A stretch of 64,000 bases of DNA from Ustilago trichophora (lineage: Eukaryota > Basidiomycota > Ustilaginomycetes > Ustilaginales > Ustilaginaceae): positions 496,001 to 560,000 of the forward strand of contig OOIN01000018.1 of assembly GCA_900323505.1 (NCBI GenBank), read 5' to 3'. The notes beneath the pieces were generated by a model. The model searched no databases. It was not told where the DNA came from and saw nothing but the letters and a program-made list of their open reading frames with translations. Below are positions 28,641 to 39,751 of the stretch, one piece after another. The position numbers and the translations under genes were made by a program. Within the stretch, counting starts at the first letter, position 1, and every line of letters starts with the position of its first letter.

Positions 28641-31600
28641 CAAGTCTCCGAAACGGAAAACCACGAATCCCTAGCGTCAACAGCATAACTTCGCACCGAG
28701 CGAACTTTATCATCGATACCCTTTCCATCTTTGGCCAACTCTTTGAGTACCAAATGACGAAGTGGATGGAGATGATGATGTTCCAATCCGTTGCCAGTTT
28801 GGGCTGTTGTTGCTGGAGGTTCCTCGTCGTCTGAGGTTGGTTTTGCGGCGAGACTGGTTAGGGTACGTAGAGCAGCGATACGGGTGGAAGTTGGAGTGTA
28901 GACGGAAGGTGTAATGTTGGCGAGAAGTTTCGAGGTGATTGAGGTGAGGTGGGATGCGATGAGAGCTGTAGGGTTGAAAGAGGAGGTAGAGGTGACGCTG
29001 GGAGATAGTTTCTTGCCAACTTCGCTGGCGACTGTAATGGCGTTTGCTGCTGCAGACCTCGCCTTAGCATCGGGTAGACTAAGTGCTTGGATGAGTAGAG
29101 GGAACAATCCCTCCAAACGCTCTACCAGCATGGTCGAGGGAAGAGAAGGTAAAAGACCGGCAAGACTGACGAGGTAGATCGTTTTGGCATCCACCCCTTC
29201 TTCTTTCTCTTCTTTGGCGTGGTTGCAACGGTCTCCGTGCACATGGTTGTGGCTGTGACTGTGAGAGAGCTTTGCAGCAGAAGAATAGCTATCGAGCAGA
29301 CGTGGAAGAAGGAAAGAAAACAGTTTTTGCTTCCACAGCAATCGCACCGTGAACCCATTCTCCTTGGTCGCGATTCCATCTTCTGCCACACCTACAATGG
29401 TGGATAAATCCCGAGCGGCTGCTCGGGCAAAGTTCCACTCCTTATTATCCTTGCCTCCAACTTTCTCTGAAGACGACGACGCAACCAATTGGGTCGGCAG
29501 CTGCTTGGCAGCTACATCGTCAAAGATCTCGATCAGCACGCGGTTTAGCATCGCTTCGGAAAGCTTGGATGATTTCACCACAAGGGCCCGGGAGAGCCAC
29601 ATCCAGATCTGAAGCGCTACCCGACGCCTCGAAGTGGGAACGGTGGGCGGCTTGATGTGACTGCCCCAGAAGCTGTCGAGCAGGTCGAGGAAGGCCGGTT
29701 GAGTTTCGTCGATAAACTTGTTGGTGAGCGAGACAATGATCCAGTATGCGCTGTTGAGTTGAAGCGCGTTGGAGGCCGAGATGGTTGCATCTTTGGATTT
29801 TTCGCTGGCGACAGAGGAAAGTGCCCACTCGAGCAAGATGGACAAACTGGACAGTGCCGCATCGTGCTTTGTCTGGTGTCCTTCAGCTGCTGGAGACGAG
29901 AGAACAACAACGCCTGCACCAGGGGCAGATGCAACTACAGCGGCAGACAGAAGCGCAACAGCATTCCTGCTCGCCATGTCAAATGCAGCACTGCCATCAG
30001 TAGCTGCTGAGAACGGCGCAAAAGTCTTGACCAGCTCCGACTTGGCACCGATCAGAGATGCTGCTTCCACAGCAGCAGCAGCATCGCCTTGGACAAAAGT
30101 GCTCTGACCGCGGACAAAAGTCTTGTTCAAGCTCGCCAACAGTTCGCGCTGCTTTGTCACGTCGAGAAGCTTGACAAACGTTCCCAGTAGCGCTGCCAAT
30201 TCGGCCACAACAGCTGGATGAGCGGCAATGCTCAGCTCTTGGCTGCCCGCATCGGCATTCAATCCTGAGAGAGTGAGGCTGACGAGACGCGAAGGCATCG
30301 TATGGGCGTACTTGACGAGATCCCGATGTCCGTTCTGCTTCTTGAGATCGACCATGGTCTGCAAGGTCAGGATGAGACCGCGTGCATACCCGACGTTGGC
30401 GTCGTGGAGGGCTTTCAGCTGGTCGCGCAGTGTCGAATCTGCCTTTTCTTCTTCTCGGGTCTCTGTGACTCCGGTGATCTCGTCGGACTCGGTGCGCGTG
30501 CGTGGGCGACAGCACAATTCGAGCTTGGTAAAGAGCTTGACGACGACGGCTTCGAAGAGGAAAGGTGCTACGCAAAGACGCGAGAGCGCACCGAGACTGC
30601 GCCTGATGTTGGCCTTGATCAGATCCAGCTCTGCTTCAGTGTCATCCATGGCGTTGCCCGTGGTGCGTTCTTCGGGATCATCGAAGGGTTCAATTCGGTC
30701 GGGGAGTTTTTCGAGCAACACGGGCAAGACGACCTCTTCGATCACCTTGACGGTCGGATTGACAGCGGCGAGCGTGTTGGCAGTGCGCTCGTTGGAGATG
30801 ACCTCGATGGCGCAGAGTGCTTCCTCGCGAACGTCGTCGCTGATGGAAGAGGTGAGGAGGGAGGATACTTCGCGGGTGAGGAAGCTGAGCTCGTCAAAGT
30901 CGAGCAAAGGCTTGCTATTCTTGGCGTTGCCGCTGTCATGGGTGGATGCAGTCGTGCCATTGCTGCTGAGGATCGAGATGGAGACGACCGAGGAGAAGAC
31001 GAGCATTGCCGAGCGACGGTAGGATGTAGAGCGTAGACCGTTGGAGAGGCAGTTGAGCAGGTCTGGCAGGAAAGGATCGAGCGGTCGGTTGTCGCCCGTG
31101 TAGCTGCGCTCGGTTGCGGTGGAAGGCAGCAACTGACCGGATCCAATCTCGCCAGCTGCGGTAGCAGCTTTGGCAATCGCAGCATCGTTGTCAGCTTTTG
31201 CGAGCTCTGCATGGCGATACACCTTTGCCAAGGCCTCGAGCAGCTCCCCAATCCCAGCCAAGATCGGCGTGCGTTGCGCCAGATCCTCGGGATCAGCAAA
31301 CATCTTGATCATCTGATCCATGAAGCCGTAGACTGCGAGATACGCCGTGCTGGCAGACGCACGAACGAGACATGACAACACCTTGATGCCGGCCTTTGCC
31401 AACGACTTGCCGGGCTCCTCGAGCTCTACCAAGCAGTCGTGGACCATTTTGGGTGCGATTCCCTCTGGCGGGTCGACGCCGTGGTAGAGGACGTGGACAA
31501 GGACAGTGAGCGTGTCGACAGCCAAATCGCCCGTCTCGTCATCGGTTGCGTGGAAGATCTCGATCTTGAGACCTTCCCAGAGCTTGTTTGCGTTGGCGAG

Positions 31601-32788
31601 CGCTGCTGCACGACCATACACTGGCATGGCGGCGATAAGTGTTCGGAGTGTGTCGAGTTTGGCAGGACCGCCGGCAGCACTGAGTTTTTCGAGGAGCAAC
31701 GGATATCCGAGGGGAGCCATGGCAGGCGAAGCGCAGATAGCGGCTCGGAGGGCGATCTTGAGATCATCCGAGGTGATTCCATATGGATCATCGGGAGGAG
31801 GACGGAAAGTGATAGGGAAGTAGCAGAAGGTGATGTCGAAGAACTTTTCGGTCATCTGACGGTCCATGATCCACTCGGTAAGCAGAACCTTGTCAACGCC
31901 AAAGAGGATCATCAGGTTTCGAGGATCCTTTTCGCCTTGGACCATGTTGACATAGCCTTGGAGGAAGTCTTTTCCCTCGCATCTCTCGGATTGCGTCGCT
32001 GGATCTGTCGAAGTGGTGGTAGTAGCAGCTGCAGACTCGTGTGCGGCTGTGTCGACGTCCATAGGAGATGTGTCGATGAGTGCGGGCGTAGAGGCCTTGT
32101 CCTCGGATGGGGAGGATGCAGAGCGATAGGCTTTGAGAGCGTCTCGATGGTGTGCGACGAGGCTATCTAGAAGTCGATAGATGATGAAGCGAAGGCTCTG
32201 TGGGTGGTTGTTAGCTACGACATGCGAAAAGAGAGCCTCTGCGACAGCGTGAGCCTGTTCGTGACCGAAACCTTTGAGTGGAGGCTGAGCACCAGCTGGT
32301 GGTTCTGATGGAGCTTTGCATGTACTGAGAACGGTGAGAGCCTTGAGCGAGCTGACGAGCATGGCGCTTCCCTGAAGAGTTTTTTGTTCCACCTCATTCT
32401 TGCGAGCTCTGGGTGCAGAGTCGGGTAGGACCTCGGGCGCCTTTGCCGAACGAACAAAGTTGTCCGAAATGAGGACACCATCTGCGATCTTGTCTGCAAA
32501 GAAAGATGTGAGAGTGCGGACGGCTTGAACGGTGAAAATGCTGGCGAGAGGTTCGCTTGTAGGTTGATGCTGGGATGCGGGGTCGAGAAAGGAGCACGTG
32601 AGGTCGGAGAGAAGCTGTACTGCGCGTGTTCTTGTGTCCTCCTCTTCGGATGTGAGGTATTCGCCAAGCAGACGCACGACCCCAAGGAGCGAGACTGATC
32701 CGTTAGCCAAATCGCCGACGATGGACGGAGGGAGCTCCTGGAAGGAGCCTACGATGTAGGCGCGAATGGCGTGTGCTGGATCCGACAT
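28640..32788 (-). CDS. MMS19: MMS19, cytosolic Fe-S protein assembly and DNA repair factor
   Basis: Single exon of 1382 residues, ATG 32786-32788. MMS19 (Met18 in yeast) is a HEAT-repeat scaffold of the CIA targeting complex, which delivers Fe-S clusters to DNA polymerases, helicases such as XPD, and other nuclear proteins. The N-terminal region fits the family: GVVRLLGEYLTSEEEDTRTR, then FTVQAVRTLTSFFADKIADG. A central block (LTEWIMDRQMTEKFFDITFC and YFPITFRPPPDDPYGI) is especially characteristic. The C-terminal half is a series of helical repeats. A His/Cys-rich insertion (HSHSHNHVHGDRCNH) lies near residue 1180. An encoded A tract follows the stop directly. It is divergent from the GH20 gene. 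Confidence 0.92.
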
Positions 32789-33352
32789 GGTTGGGACGAT
32801 ATGAAATTAGCTCCGCCGGCACGAGCACAGCGGAGTGGTAGTAGAGCGAGGAGGAAGGTCTGTACGGTCGATTGCTGGTGCGTGATCGCGATGGTGTATC
32901 CTGATGCGTGAGTGATGTGAGCGTTGGATAGAGGAGCGTTGATTATACAGTTTGAGAAGGAAGGAAGGAGGGATGATGTGCGTTAAGCCCTGACTCATAT
33001 TCAATACTTTACTCCACCTTTCTTCCTTTTTGCTCGTCGTCTTTGCCCAGAATTCGAGGCTGTGAGATATGAGGGCGTAACATCTTTGTCCAAAAAATAA
33101 ATATCCACCTCGGCGAATTTCCGCAGTTGTCCCGATACAGTATCTGTGCCATGAGAAGCCTTGCAATACGCACTTGAAGTGTATACTCGCACGTCACACT
33201 GCACATGTCTCTCCGCAGACTTCCCTTGTGCCTCTCTACGTTCCCGACTCCACTACCACCACCGCTACACTTTTGACTGCTCTGCCTTGCCCAGCAAGCT
33301 CAAAGCATTGGCCAGTCTAGGATCTAGCAGCAGCACCCATTGAGCGACCAGT
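32789..33352. promoter_or_regulatory. Divergent promoter region, MMS19 / GH20 gene
   Basis: A 564-bp interval between two start codons. No repeat, motif or RNA gene was recognised. Short open frames inside lack any family resemblance. Confidence 0.5.
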
Positions 33353-36163
33353 ATGACCGACACCATTCGTGATGCCTCAATGGGTCCAGAGCTGGATCGC
33401 GATACAGGTAGCGTGTTAGCAGATACCGTGCCGCTATCCCACCTGCCGCGTGTCAGGATCTGCATCTCACGCCCATCTCTCCCACCTTCCATTGCAAAGG
33501 GTATCGATGAGCTGGTGCAGCATCACATTCGGCCGGACGTCCTCTACCTCCATCAGTCTTCTCACCACATCCCAGCCAGTGGTCTGCCCGGTAACAACGA
33601 TAGCTATGCATCCTCCTCTCCCTCAACGTCTGCTGCTGCTCCAGCAGTGTGGAACTGGAACTTGCATTTCATCCAAAGCATAGCATCAGCAGACACCGAG
33701 TCAGACCCCCTCACTTGGCGCTGCTTTACCTCGTCTCATAACTTTGCACCTCTCTCAGAAACAATCACAGAGGCACAGCAGTTGCACACGCCATTCATCA
33801 TCAATGTTGAATATCACCCCGACTCGCCACATCACGCCTTCCGAGCCTTGGGCCACATCCTTGGCGTCTCGAAAGACTGCTTCTCTCTCACCACCGCCCA
33901 AGATTCATCCCCACCTCTGCATCCAAACCTCTTCTCCAACGCATCTGCATCTTCCAGCGCCACTAACTACTTTCTGTCACCCACCATCGCACATCAACTG
34001 CTCAATGTAACCCAAACATCCGACTACTCTACCATAGGCACCATGATCGACTGTTCGCGCAACGGCGTTCTCAACGTTCGCTCCACCAAGTATCTCCTCC
34101 GCACGCTTGCCTTACTAGGCTACAACATGCTTCAACTCTACACCGAGGACACGTACGAAATCGATGGCGAGCCCTTCTTCGGTTACATGCGCGGCGGATA
34201 TTCTCACTCGGAGCTCAAGCACATTGATCATTACGCTGCAGTGTTTGGCATCGAGGTCATTCCGTGTATCCAGACGCTGGGCCATCTGGGTCAGATGCTA
34301 CAGTGGCCAAGATATCTCGGTTTGAGGGATACCGCCGAAGTATTGCTGCCAGAATGGCCAGAGACGTACGTCATGCTCGAAAAGATGATTCGCGCCGCTA
34401 CTGCGCCGTTCAGGAGCAAAAAGATCCACTTGGGTATGGACGAAACTCATGGACTGGGTCATGGGCGTTATTTCTCCATCTATGGCCATCAGAACGGCAA
34501 GCCGGCAAGCCAGGTCTTTGTCGAGCATCTCGAAAAGGTCAACGCCATCTGTCAAGAATTGCAGCTGGAGCCCATGATCTGGTCCGATATGCTCTTCTGC
34601 CTCTCTGCGCGCAACAACTCGCTTGTCGGCTACTATGACTCAGCGCAGCCGATCGATGTCAAGCAGCAAGGTATACCGAAACAAGTAGATCTGGTCTACT
34701 GGGACTACTACCATACCTCTTCCACCAGCTACGAGACGAGAATCAAGAATCACAAAGAGCTGCGTGGTGCCAGCCCTTGGCTTGCCGCTGGCTCCTGGAC
34801 CTGGTCTCGCTTCTGGACCGCCCTACCCTTCACATTTCAGACCATCTCTGCCAATCTCACTGCCGCCAAGAACTCTCCCGGTGTCAAGCACGTCTTCCTC
34901 ACCATCTGGGGAGATGAAGGAAACGAAGTAGATCTCTGGTCATCTCTTCCTGCGTGGTGCTACTATGCCGATCACGCGTATTCCACGACATCATCCTTCG
35001 GCACGGATGACGATAGCAAAGCGACAAAGGTCGACGTATCGCTGCTCAAGAGCAAATTTGATGCGATAGTGGGTGGCAACTGGGACGACTTCATTCGGGC
35101 CTCTGCCATCGATGACACGACCAAAGACGGGGTCGCCGTGGCAGAGGATGACAAGATTCACTTTGCGCCCAATACGAGCAAGTGGATGCTGTGGAGTGAT
35201 CCTGTGCACAGCTTTGCCGAGCCTACGCTGGTCGCATCTGGATTCGACGCCGAATCGCACTACTCGAACATCGCCTCGACGCTAACGGAAAGAGTGGAAG
35301 GAGTCACGTTGGAAAACACGCTGCGGAATAAGGATGTGCTGGTTGTCCGACCCGGTTCGGATCGCGAGAGCAAAAACAAGGCCAGCAACCTATTCGGCGC
35401 TGCTGCAGCGTCTCTACTCTCCATGACGGGACTCGGGGAAAGTTCTGGGTCGATCAAGACGGTGCGCATCCTTTCTGATCACCCTTTCAACGTCCGTCTC
35501 GAGCTTGCGCGGTTGGTAGCACGCGTTCTCTCGCTCAAAGCCAACCTTCGTCAGAGATTGCACCAGGCATACGCATCTCGCAACTGGCCTCAACTACAAC
35601 AGCTCAACCGTCGCACGGAGAGATGTCTAGATGCGACGAAAAAGCTGTGGCGATATCATCGGGAGATGTGGATGTCCATGTACAAACCTCAGGGATGGGA
35701 AACGCTCGAGTTGCGATACGGAGGATTGGTGGCTAGGTTGGAAACGCTGTATCGGCGTGTTGGTGCCTTTTTGGAGCATGTGCTGCAGCAGAGGAGGAGC
35801 GGTGAGGATCAAGATGATGCGCAAGAAGAATGCGATGCGGTGGAGGAGAGTGCAAGGAGGGCAGATGTGTTTTTGCCCAAACCGGTCAATCTGGATGATG
35901 CAGGAGGCAGTTCTTCGAAGCGATCCAGTCTTGACCAGGATGACAATGCTGGGATCAGCGAATCGAGGAAAAAAGAGGAAGAAGACGACGACGATGATGA
36001 CGATTCGATGCGTTCAAGTTCTACGCGGAGAAGAAAGAGCGACTGGGGCTGGCAAAAACCAGTTAGCTCTCTACCCGAATTGGAGAATCCGCTGCATTTG
36101 GTCTATGGCAGCGCAGAACAGTTGCTCGACTATCATCGAGTCTCACGTCCCACCTATTGCTGA
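33353..36163 (+). CDS. GH20 glycosidase, hexosaminidase D-like
   Basis: Single exon, 936 residues, ATG 33353. It resembles glycoside hydrolase family 20 enzymes of the hexosaminidase-D (HEXDC) branch, which remove terminal N-acetylhexosamine and act in the cytosol or nucleus. The (beta/alpha)8 barrel spans about residues 225-560. The family acid/base pair Asp-Glu is present as D363-E364 in KKIHLGMDETHGLGHGRY. NMLQLYTEDTYEIDGEPFFG, GIEVIPCIQTLGHLGQMLQW and VYWDYYHTS are further matches. No signal peptide is visible, consistent with an intracellular enzyme. The C-terminal about 200 residues are helical, then strongly acidic with a run of seven Asp, then basic. This extension is absent from the core family fold. 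Confidence 0.85.
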   Translation: MTDTIRDASMGPELDRDTGSVLADTVPLSHLPRVRICISRPSLPPSIAKGIDELVQHHIRPDVLYLHQSSHHIPASGLPGNNDSYASSSPSTSAAAPAVWNWNLHFIQSIASADTESDPLTWRCFTSSHNFAPLSETITEAQQLHTPFIINVEYHPDSPHHAFRALGHILGVSKDCFSLTTAQDSSPPLHPNLFSNASASSSATNYFLSPTIAHQLLNVTQTSDYSTIGTMIDCSRNGVLNVRSTKYLLRTLALLGYNMLQLYTEDTYEIDGEPFFGYMRGGYSHSELKHIDHYAAVFGIEVIPCIQTLGHLGQMLQWPRYLGLRDTAEVLLPEWPETYVMLEKMIRAATAPFRSKKIHLGMDETHGLGHGRYFSIYGHQNGKPASQVFVEHLEKVNAICQELQLEPMIWSDMLFCLSARNNSLVGYYDSAQPIDVKQQGIPKQVDLVYWDYYHTSSTSYETRIKNHKELRGASPWLAAGSWTWSRFWTALPFTFQTISANLTAAKNSPGVKHVFLTIWGDEGNEVDLWSSLPAWCYYADHAYSTTSSFGTDDDSKATKVDVSLLKSKFDAIVGGNWDDFIRASAIDDTTKDGVAVAEDDKIHFAPNTSKWMLWSDPVHSFAEPTLVASGFDAESHYSNIASTLTERVEGVTLENTLRNKDVLVVRPGSDRESKNKASNLFGAAAASLLSMTGLGESSGSIKTVRILSDHPFNVRLELARLVARVLSLKANLRQRLHQAYASRNWPQLQQLNRRTERCLDATKKLWRYHREMWMSMYKPQGWETLELRYGGLVARLETLYRRVGAFLEHVLQQRRSGEDQDDAQEECDAVEESARRADVFLPKPVNLDDAGGSSSKRSSLDQDDNAGISESRKKEEEDDDDDDDSMRSSSTRRRKSDWGWQKPVSSLPELENPLHLVYGSAEQLLDYHRVSRPTYC

Positions 36164-36364
36164 ACCCATCGCGCAGCTTTCGGGATTCAACACCTCAACA
36201 CTATCCACCGGCAATGGATTTTTTTTTATTGTTCACCACAGTACAAGGAACAAGCAAAACATATTGATTTCTGGCCGACAGGATCTTTTTACATTGCAGG
36301 AAGGTCACCTCGAGATGAGAATTTGAGCTTTGGAAGGGAACCAAAGAAGAAGAAAAAGATGGAT

Positions 36365-37297
36365 TCAAGCAATGAAAGGGAACATGGCCTTTCTGCGCGG
36401 GTACTCTTTTCCAAACTCCTTCTTGTAGTTCTTGTGTTTCTTGATGGCCCATACGAACATCTGAGCTGTGCTAACAGCAGCAAAGAGGGCACTGGCCGGG
36501 TTCAAGGTGAGCACGGTGAAAGCGGTCCAGGCTACGAATTCGAAAAAGTAGTTTGGGCAAGAGACCAATTCGAAAGCGAAACCTCTTGGGATTTTTCTAA
36601 CCTTTGTACCTGCCGGTCGCAAGTTTTTGAGGATAAGGTGCGTGTAGGCGTTACCCAATTCGGCGATGATCATGACTGCAGCGGTACCGTAGATAAACGT
36701 ATCATTGTCTTGAATGGTTCCAGCGACGGAGGCGGCCGAATACCAAGGCGAGTAGATAAAGGGAGCAAGTAGGAATCCCGAGAGGAACCAGTAATGGGTT
36801 GAATTCTTGAAAATGTTGAAGAGCGGCATGGTCCCGTTGCTGAATCTGTGGACGAAAAGGGTTTCCAACTCGCGCTTGACGTAGTGCGCCACAGCCAACG
36901 ACATGGCGACGGTCTGCATCTTGGAAGGCACGAAGTCACGATGCCAGATCTTGGGACCGAAATAGTAGAAGAGAGGATGGATGAAGATGGGACCGACATA
37001 TTCGGTGAGGAAAACGGTCTTCCAACCGATCTGCGGGCCTAGATCTTTGACGTAGAGCGTCTGGTTTGCGGTGACGCCGAGATCGGAGAGCGAAGCAGAA
37101 TCGTCGAGAAGGGGTTTCTTGTCCTCGGTAGTAATGCGTTGACGTTCGACGGTGAGTTTGCGAGAAGACGTGGCGATCTGTTTCTTGACTTCGAGAAGGG
37201 TCGATTTGGAAGAGGAGAGAGTGACGGTGAGAGGGAAGCCTTTCGAGGCGGGTTTGCCAGGCGCAGTGCGCTTCTGGATGGTGATTGTGAAAGCCAT
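36365..37297 (-). CDS. TSC13: Very-long-chain trans-2-enoyl-CoA reductase
   Basis: Single exon of 310 residues, with start chosen at ATG 37295-37297 (MAFTITIQKR); the longer frame upstream is leader sequence. The enzyme performs the last reduction in the ER fatty-acid elongation cycle, supplying very-long-chain acids for sphingolipids. The N-terminal about 85 residues are the ubiquitin-like domain found in TECR proteins. The steroid 5-alpha-reductase-type membrane domain follows, with about six hydrophobic segments. Conserved features include YVGPIFIHPLFYY, HYVKRELETLFVHRFSNGTM, GNAYTHLILKNLRPAG with PRGFAFELVSCPNYFFEF, and the cytosolic end EFGKEYPRRKAMFPFIA. A transposon ends 226 bp upstream of its start codon. 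Confidence 0.93.
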   Translation of the reverse strand: MAFTITIQKRTAPGKPASKGFPLTVTLSSSKSTLLEVKKQIATSSRKLTVERQRITTEDKKPLLDDSASLSDLGVTANQTLYVKDLGPQIGWKTVFLTEYVGPIFIHPLFYYFGPKIWHRDFVPSKMQTVAMSLAVAHYVKRELETLFVHRFSNGTMPLFNIFKNSTHYWFLSGFLLAPFIYSPWYSAASVAGTIQDNDTFIYGTAAVMIIAELGNAYTHLILKNLRPAGTKVRKIPRGFAFELVSCPNYFFEFVAWTAFTVLTLNPASALFAAVSTAQMFVWAIKKHKNYKKEFGKEYPRRKAMFPFIA

Positions 37298-37522
37298 TGT
37301 TTCTTCGACACCGGCTTGGACAGAGATGATGATGGTGACAAGGAAGGAGGAGGATGAGAAGAAAAATAAAACGAGGCAAAGATGAAAAGATGAAACTCGG
37401 TGTCTTGGCTGCCTTGGTTTGCCGGATCGGAGCAAGCATGGCCCAACCGTCGCTTTTCGCTTTTTGGCTTGGTCTCTCTGAGCGTGACGCGCTTGGCATG
37501 CCGAATTTCTTTTCTCTCTCTA

Positions 37523-37575
37523 GGGGGTATCAATTTTCGCGAACTTTCAAAAGTACGTACTTTTGAGAGATCGGA
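37523..37575 (+). repeat. Left terminal inverted repeat (53 bp)
   Basis: It matches the reverse complement of 41379-41431 at all 53 positions. It contains the 20-bp perfect palindrome TCAAAAGTACGTACTTTTGA at 37547-37566. Confidence 0.97.
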
Positions 37576-37768
37576 CTTTTCCAAATTTTTTGAGCGCCCC
37601 CAAACTTTTTACGCACTTTCTGGGCAAATTTCTTACAAGCTAATTAGTAATCACATCACATGACACCAATTCTGTATAGCCACCGAAACACACTCTCTTC
37701 ACAAAGTATCAATTCATGCAATTTGCATCGTCCATGGTAGTGTGTAGACATTGTACAGGATTAGTGCT

Positions 37769-39379
37769 TCAATCAGAGCCTTCTTGGTCGTCGCCAGTAT
37801 TGGGTGGTGCAACTCGACGGGCCCATGCAGCCGCGGTCTGCTCGTAACGCCTCAAAATGGCTGTGGTATCGACTGGAGTACGATCAGTAGCAGCAAACAG
37901 GCTTGTGAACATTTCTTCACGAAGATCGTGCCCAAGAGAAACTCGTTGGCCCGATAGAGCTGAAACCAACGACGACTGTGAATTCAGACGCTGGTCGGCC
38001 TCGTACTGCCTCTGATTTGCCCTTCTCTGTCGTTGAACTTGTTGGTCGTGGACGGGATCAGGCATCGGGGCTTGCACAACCTCGTTTGCATCGTCCTCTG
38101 TGAGCATTAGCAGCTCTGCAAGATCGTCGGGCTTATCGTATCGGCTTGCAAAGGTATGTGCGATAATGCAGGCTTGGATTGCTTTGCCTGCTGCCTCGAG
38201 ATCGTTGACCCGGTAAATGTTGCCACGGTAGCCAGAAAGACATTGGAACCGATTCTTCAGGTATGCAATAGCGTGTTCCACCCTGACCCTTACTTGCGAG
38301 AGCTTGTTGTTGAAGTATTTCAGGTCTCGGCTCTTGTCCGCGTTGATGTGCATGTAAGGACCGCATGTGAATGGAGAGAATCCATATCCGCCGTCGACCC
38401 AGATGAATTCACCTTCATCCAGGTACAGACGAGGTTTCTTGAGGATGTTGCTGCCTGTGGTCCAAACCCTCGAGTCTTGCATACTTCCAGGCTGGCCAAC
38501 AACTGTTTCGACGATCCTGAGAGAGTGCAGTAAGATCACTAACGCAACGTTGAGGGAGAAGAACCCTTTGTAGTTGTAGTGTTCTTTGCTCATGACGCTT
38601 GGTCAAAAAGCAAGTGGGATGTGCGTTCCATCAACTACCAGCCAGCCTCGCCCCCATTCATCGGCTCCAGATGTGTTCCTAACCCAAGCCTTTGCCCTTG
38701 ATCGTTCCCCCTTGCTTGCAAAGCGCATGACTTCCTTGTTCAGCTCGAGAAGCCCCTCGATTGTCCTGTCGGTCCATCCAATGAGGCTTCCCACACTGCA
38801 TCCACACTGCAGCGAGGCATCGCGCTCACCACCTCCATTTCCTGATCGGCCAAGTCGATATAGAGCAACTGAGACTATTTCTCTCACCTTCCTGAGAGGG
38901 AGGCTGCCTGAGCCAAACGCCTGGGTGGATTGCAGCCGGGACGCCAGATTGTCAAACGCCTCAGGTGTCATACGCACAAGGCCTCGGTAAAGTCGCGTGT
39001 TCGTAGTGGCGTGTCGATCGAGAAGATCAACAAGTTTTTCATTCCTACCCATGACGTGGGTGCGTGGGACTGAGTAACGTTTTTGCTGGACCATGGTGTA
39101 GAGCTCAACGAGCTTGCGGGAGTCTGAAAATGGTTCTTCGAGATCGCTGTCTGCGCTGCTGTCATCACTGCTGTCGTCGCTGAGACTAATGTTGCTGCTT
39201 ATGTCTGAGATGTTGGATAGGTCGGTGATCACAGTGCTTGCACTGTCGTCGCTATCGTAGTCCATTGCTTTGAGTGCATCGAGCTGTCTCCTTTGCTTTT
39301 CCAGCTCGTCCTTCATTGCAAGCTCCAGTGCGTCGAGTATGTCAACCAAGAGATACTGTTTGACGCTGCGTCTGACCAT
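37769..39379 (-). pseudogene. Harbinger DDE transposase interrupted by one in-frame TGA
   Basis: Reading from ATG 39377-39379 the frame runs 258 codons, meets TGA at 38603-38605, and continues in the same frame for 277 more sense codons to TGA at 37769-37771. Both halves belong to one DDE_Tnp_4-type nuclease. D250 lies in VVDGTHIPLAF just before the stop. D329 lies in FIWVDGGYGF and E368 in VRVRVEHAIAYLKNRFQCL, both after it. The interrupted segment corresponds to a position where relatives have a sense codon between IPL and the YNYKGFFSLN block. A CGA to TGA change would explain it, but the original codon is not known. The N-terminus has a Ser/Asp-rich acidic stretch. The product would be inactive unless the stop is read through. 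Confidence 0.88.
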
Positions 39380-39751
39380 TGGCGCACTGTCGGGTGCCCT
39401 TGTGAGGCTGTGAAGTTGAAAGACGCAAATGGCGAAGGAAGATGGTGGTTGAGGTGAAGGAAAAGTTATGCGCAGTCGCGTGTTAGTGCGCATCCAAATT
39501 TGACTCCACACCAATTCCGACTTGCGCACAGACCTGAACTTTTAGACAACAAAAACAACAATTGATTGAGGCTCAGTGAGCATCATCGAAGACAAAGGTT
39601 ATGCTACATGTTATGTGTGATGCAATGAGGCGAGAGAACAGGGTATGATGCAGAGGGGTGACAAGGTGCGGTGCAGGGTTACATGAGCATGACAAAAAGA
39701 AGCAAGACAACAACGCTACGGACCAAGAGGCATTTGACGTGAATGGAAGCT

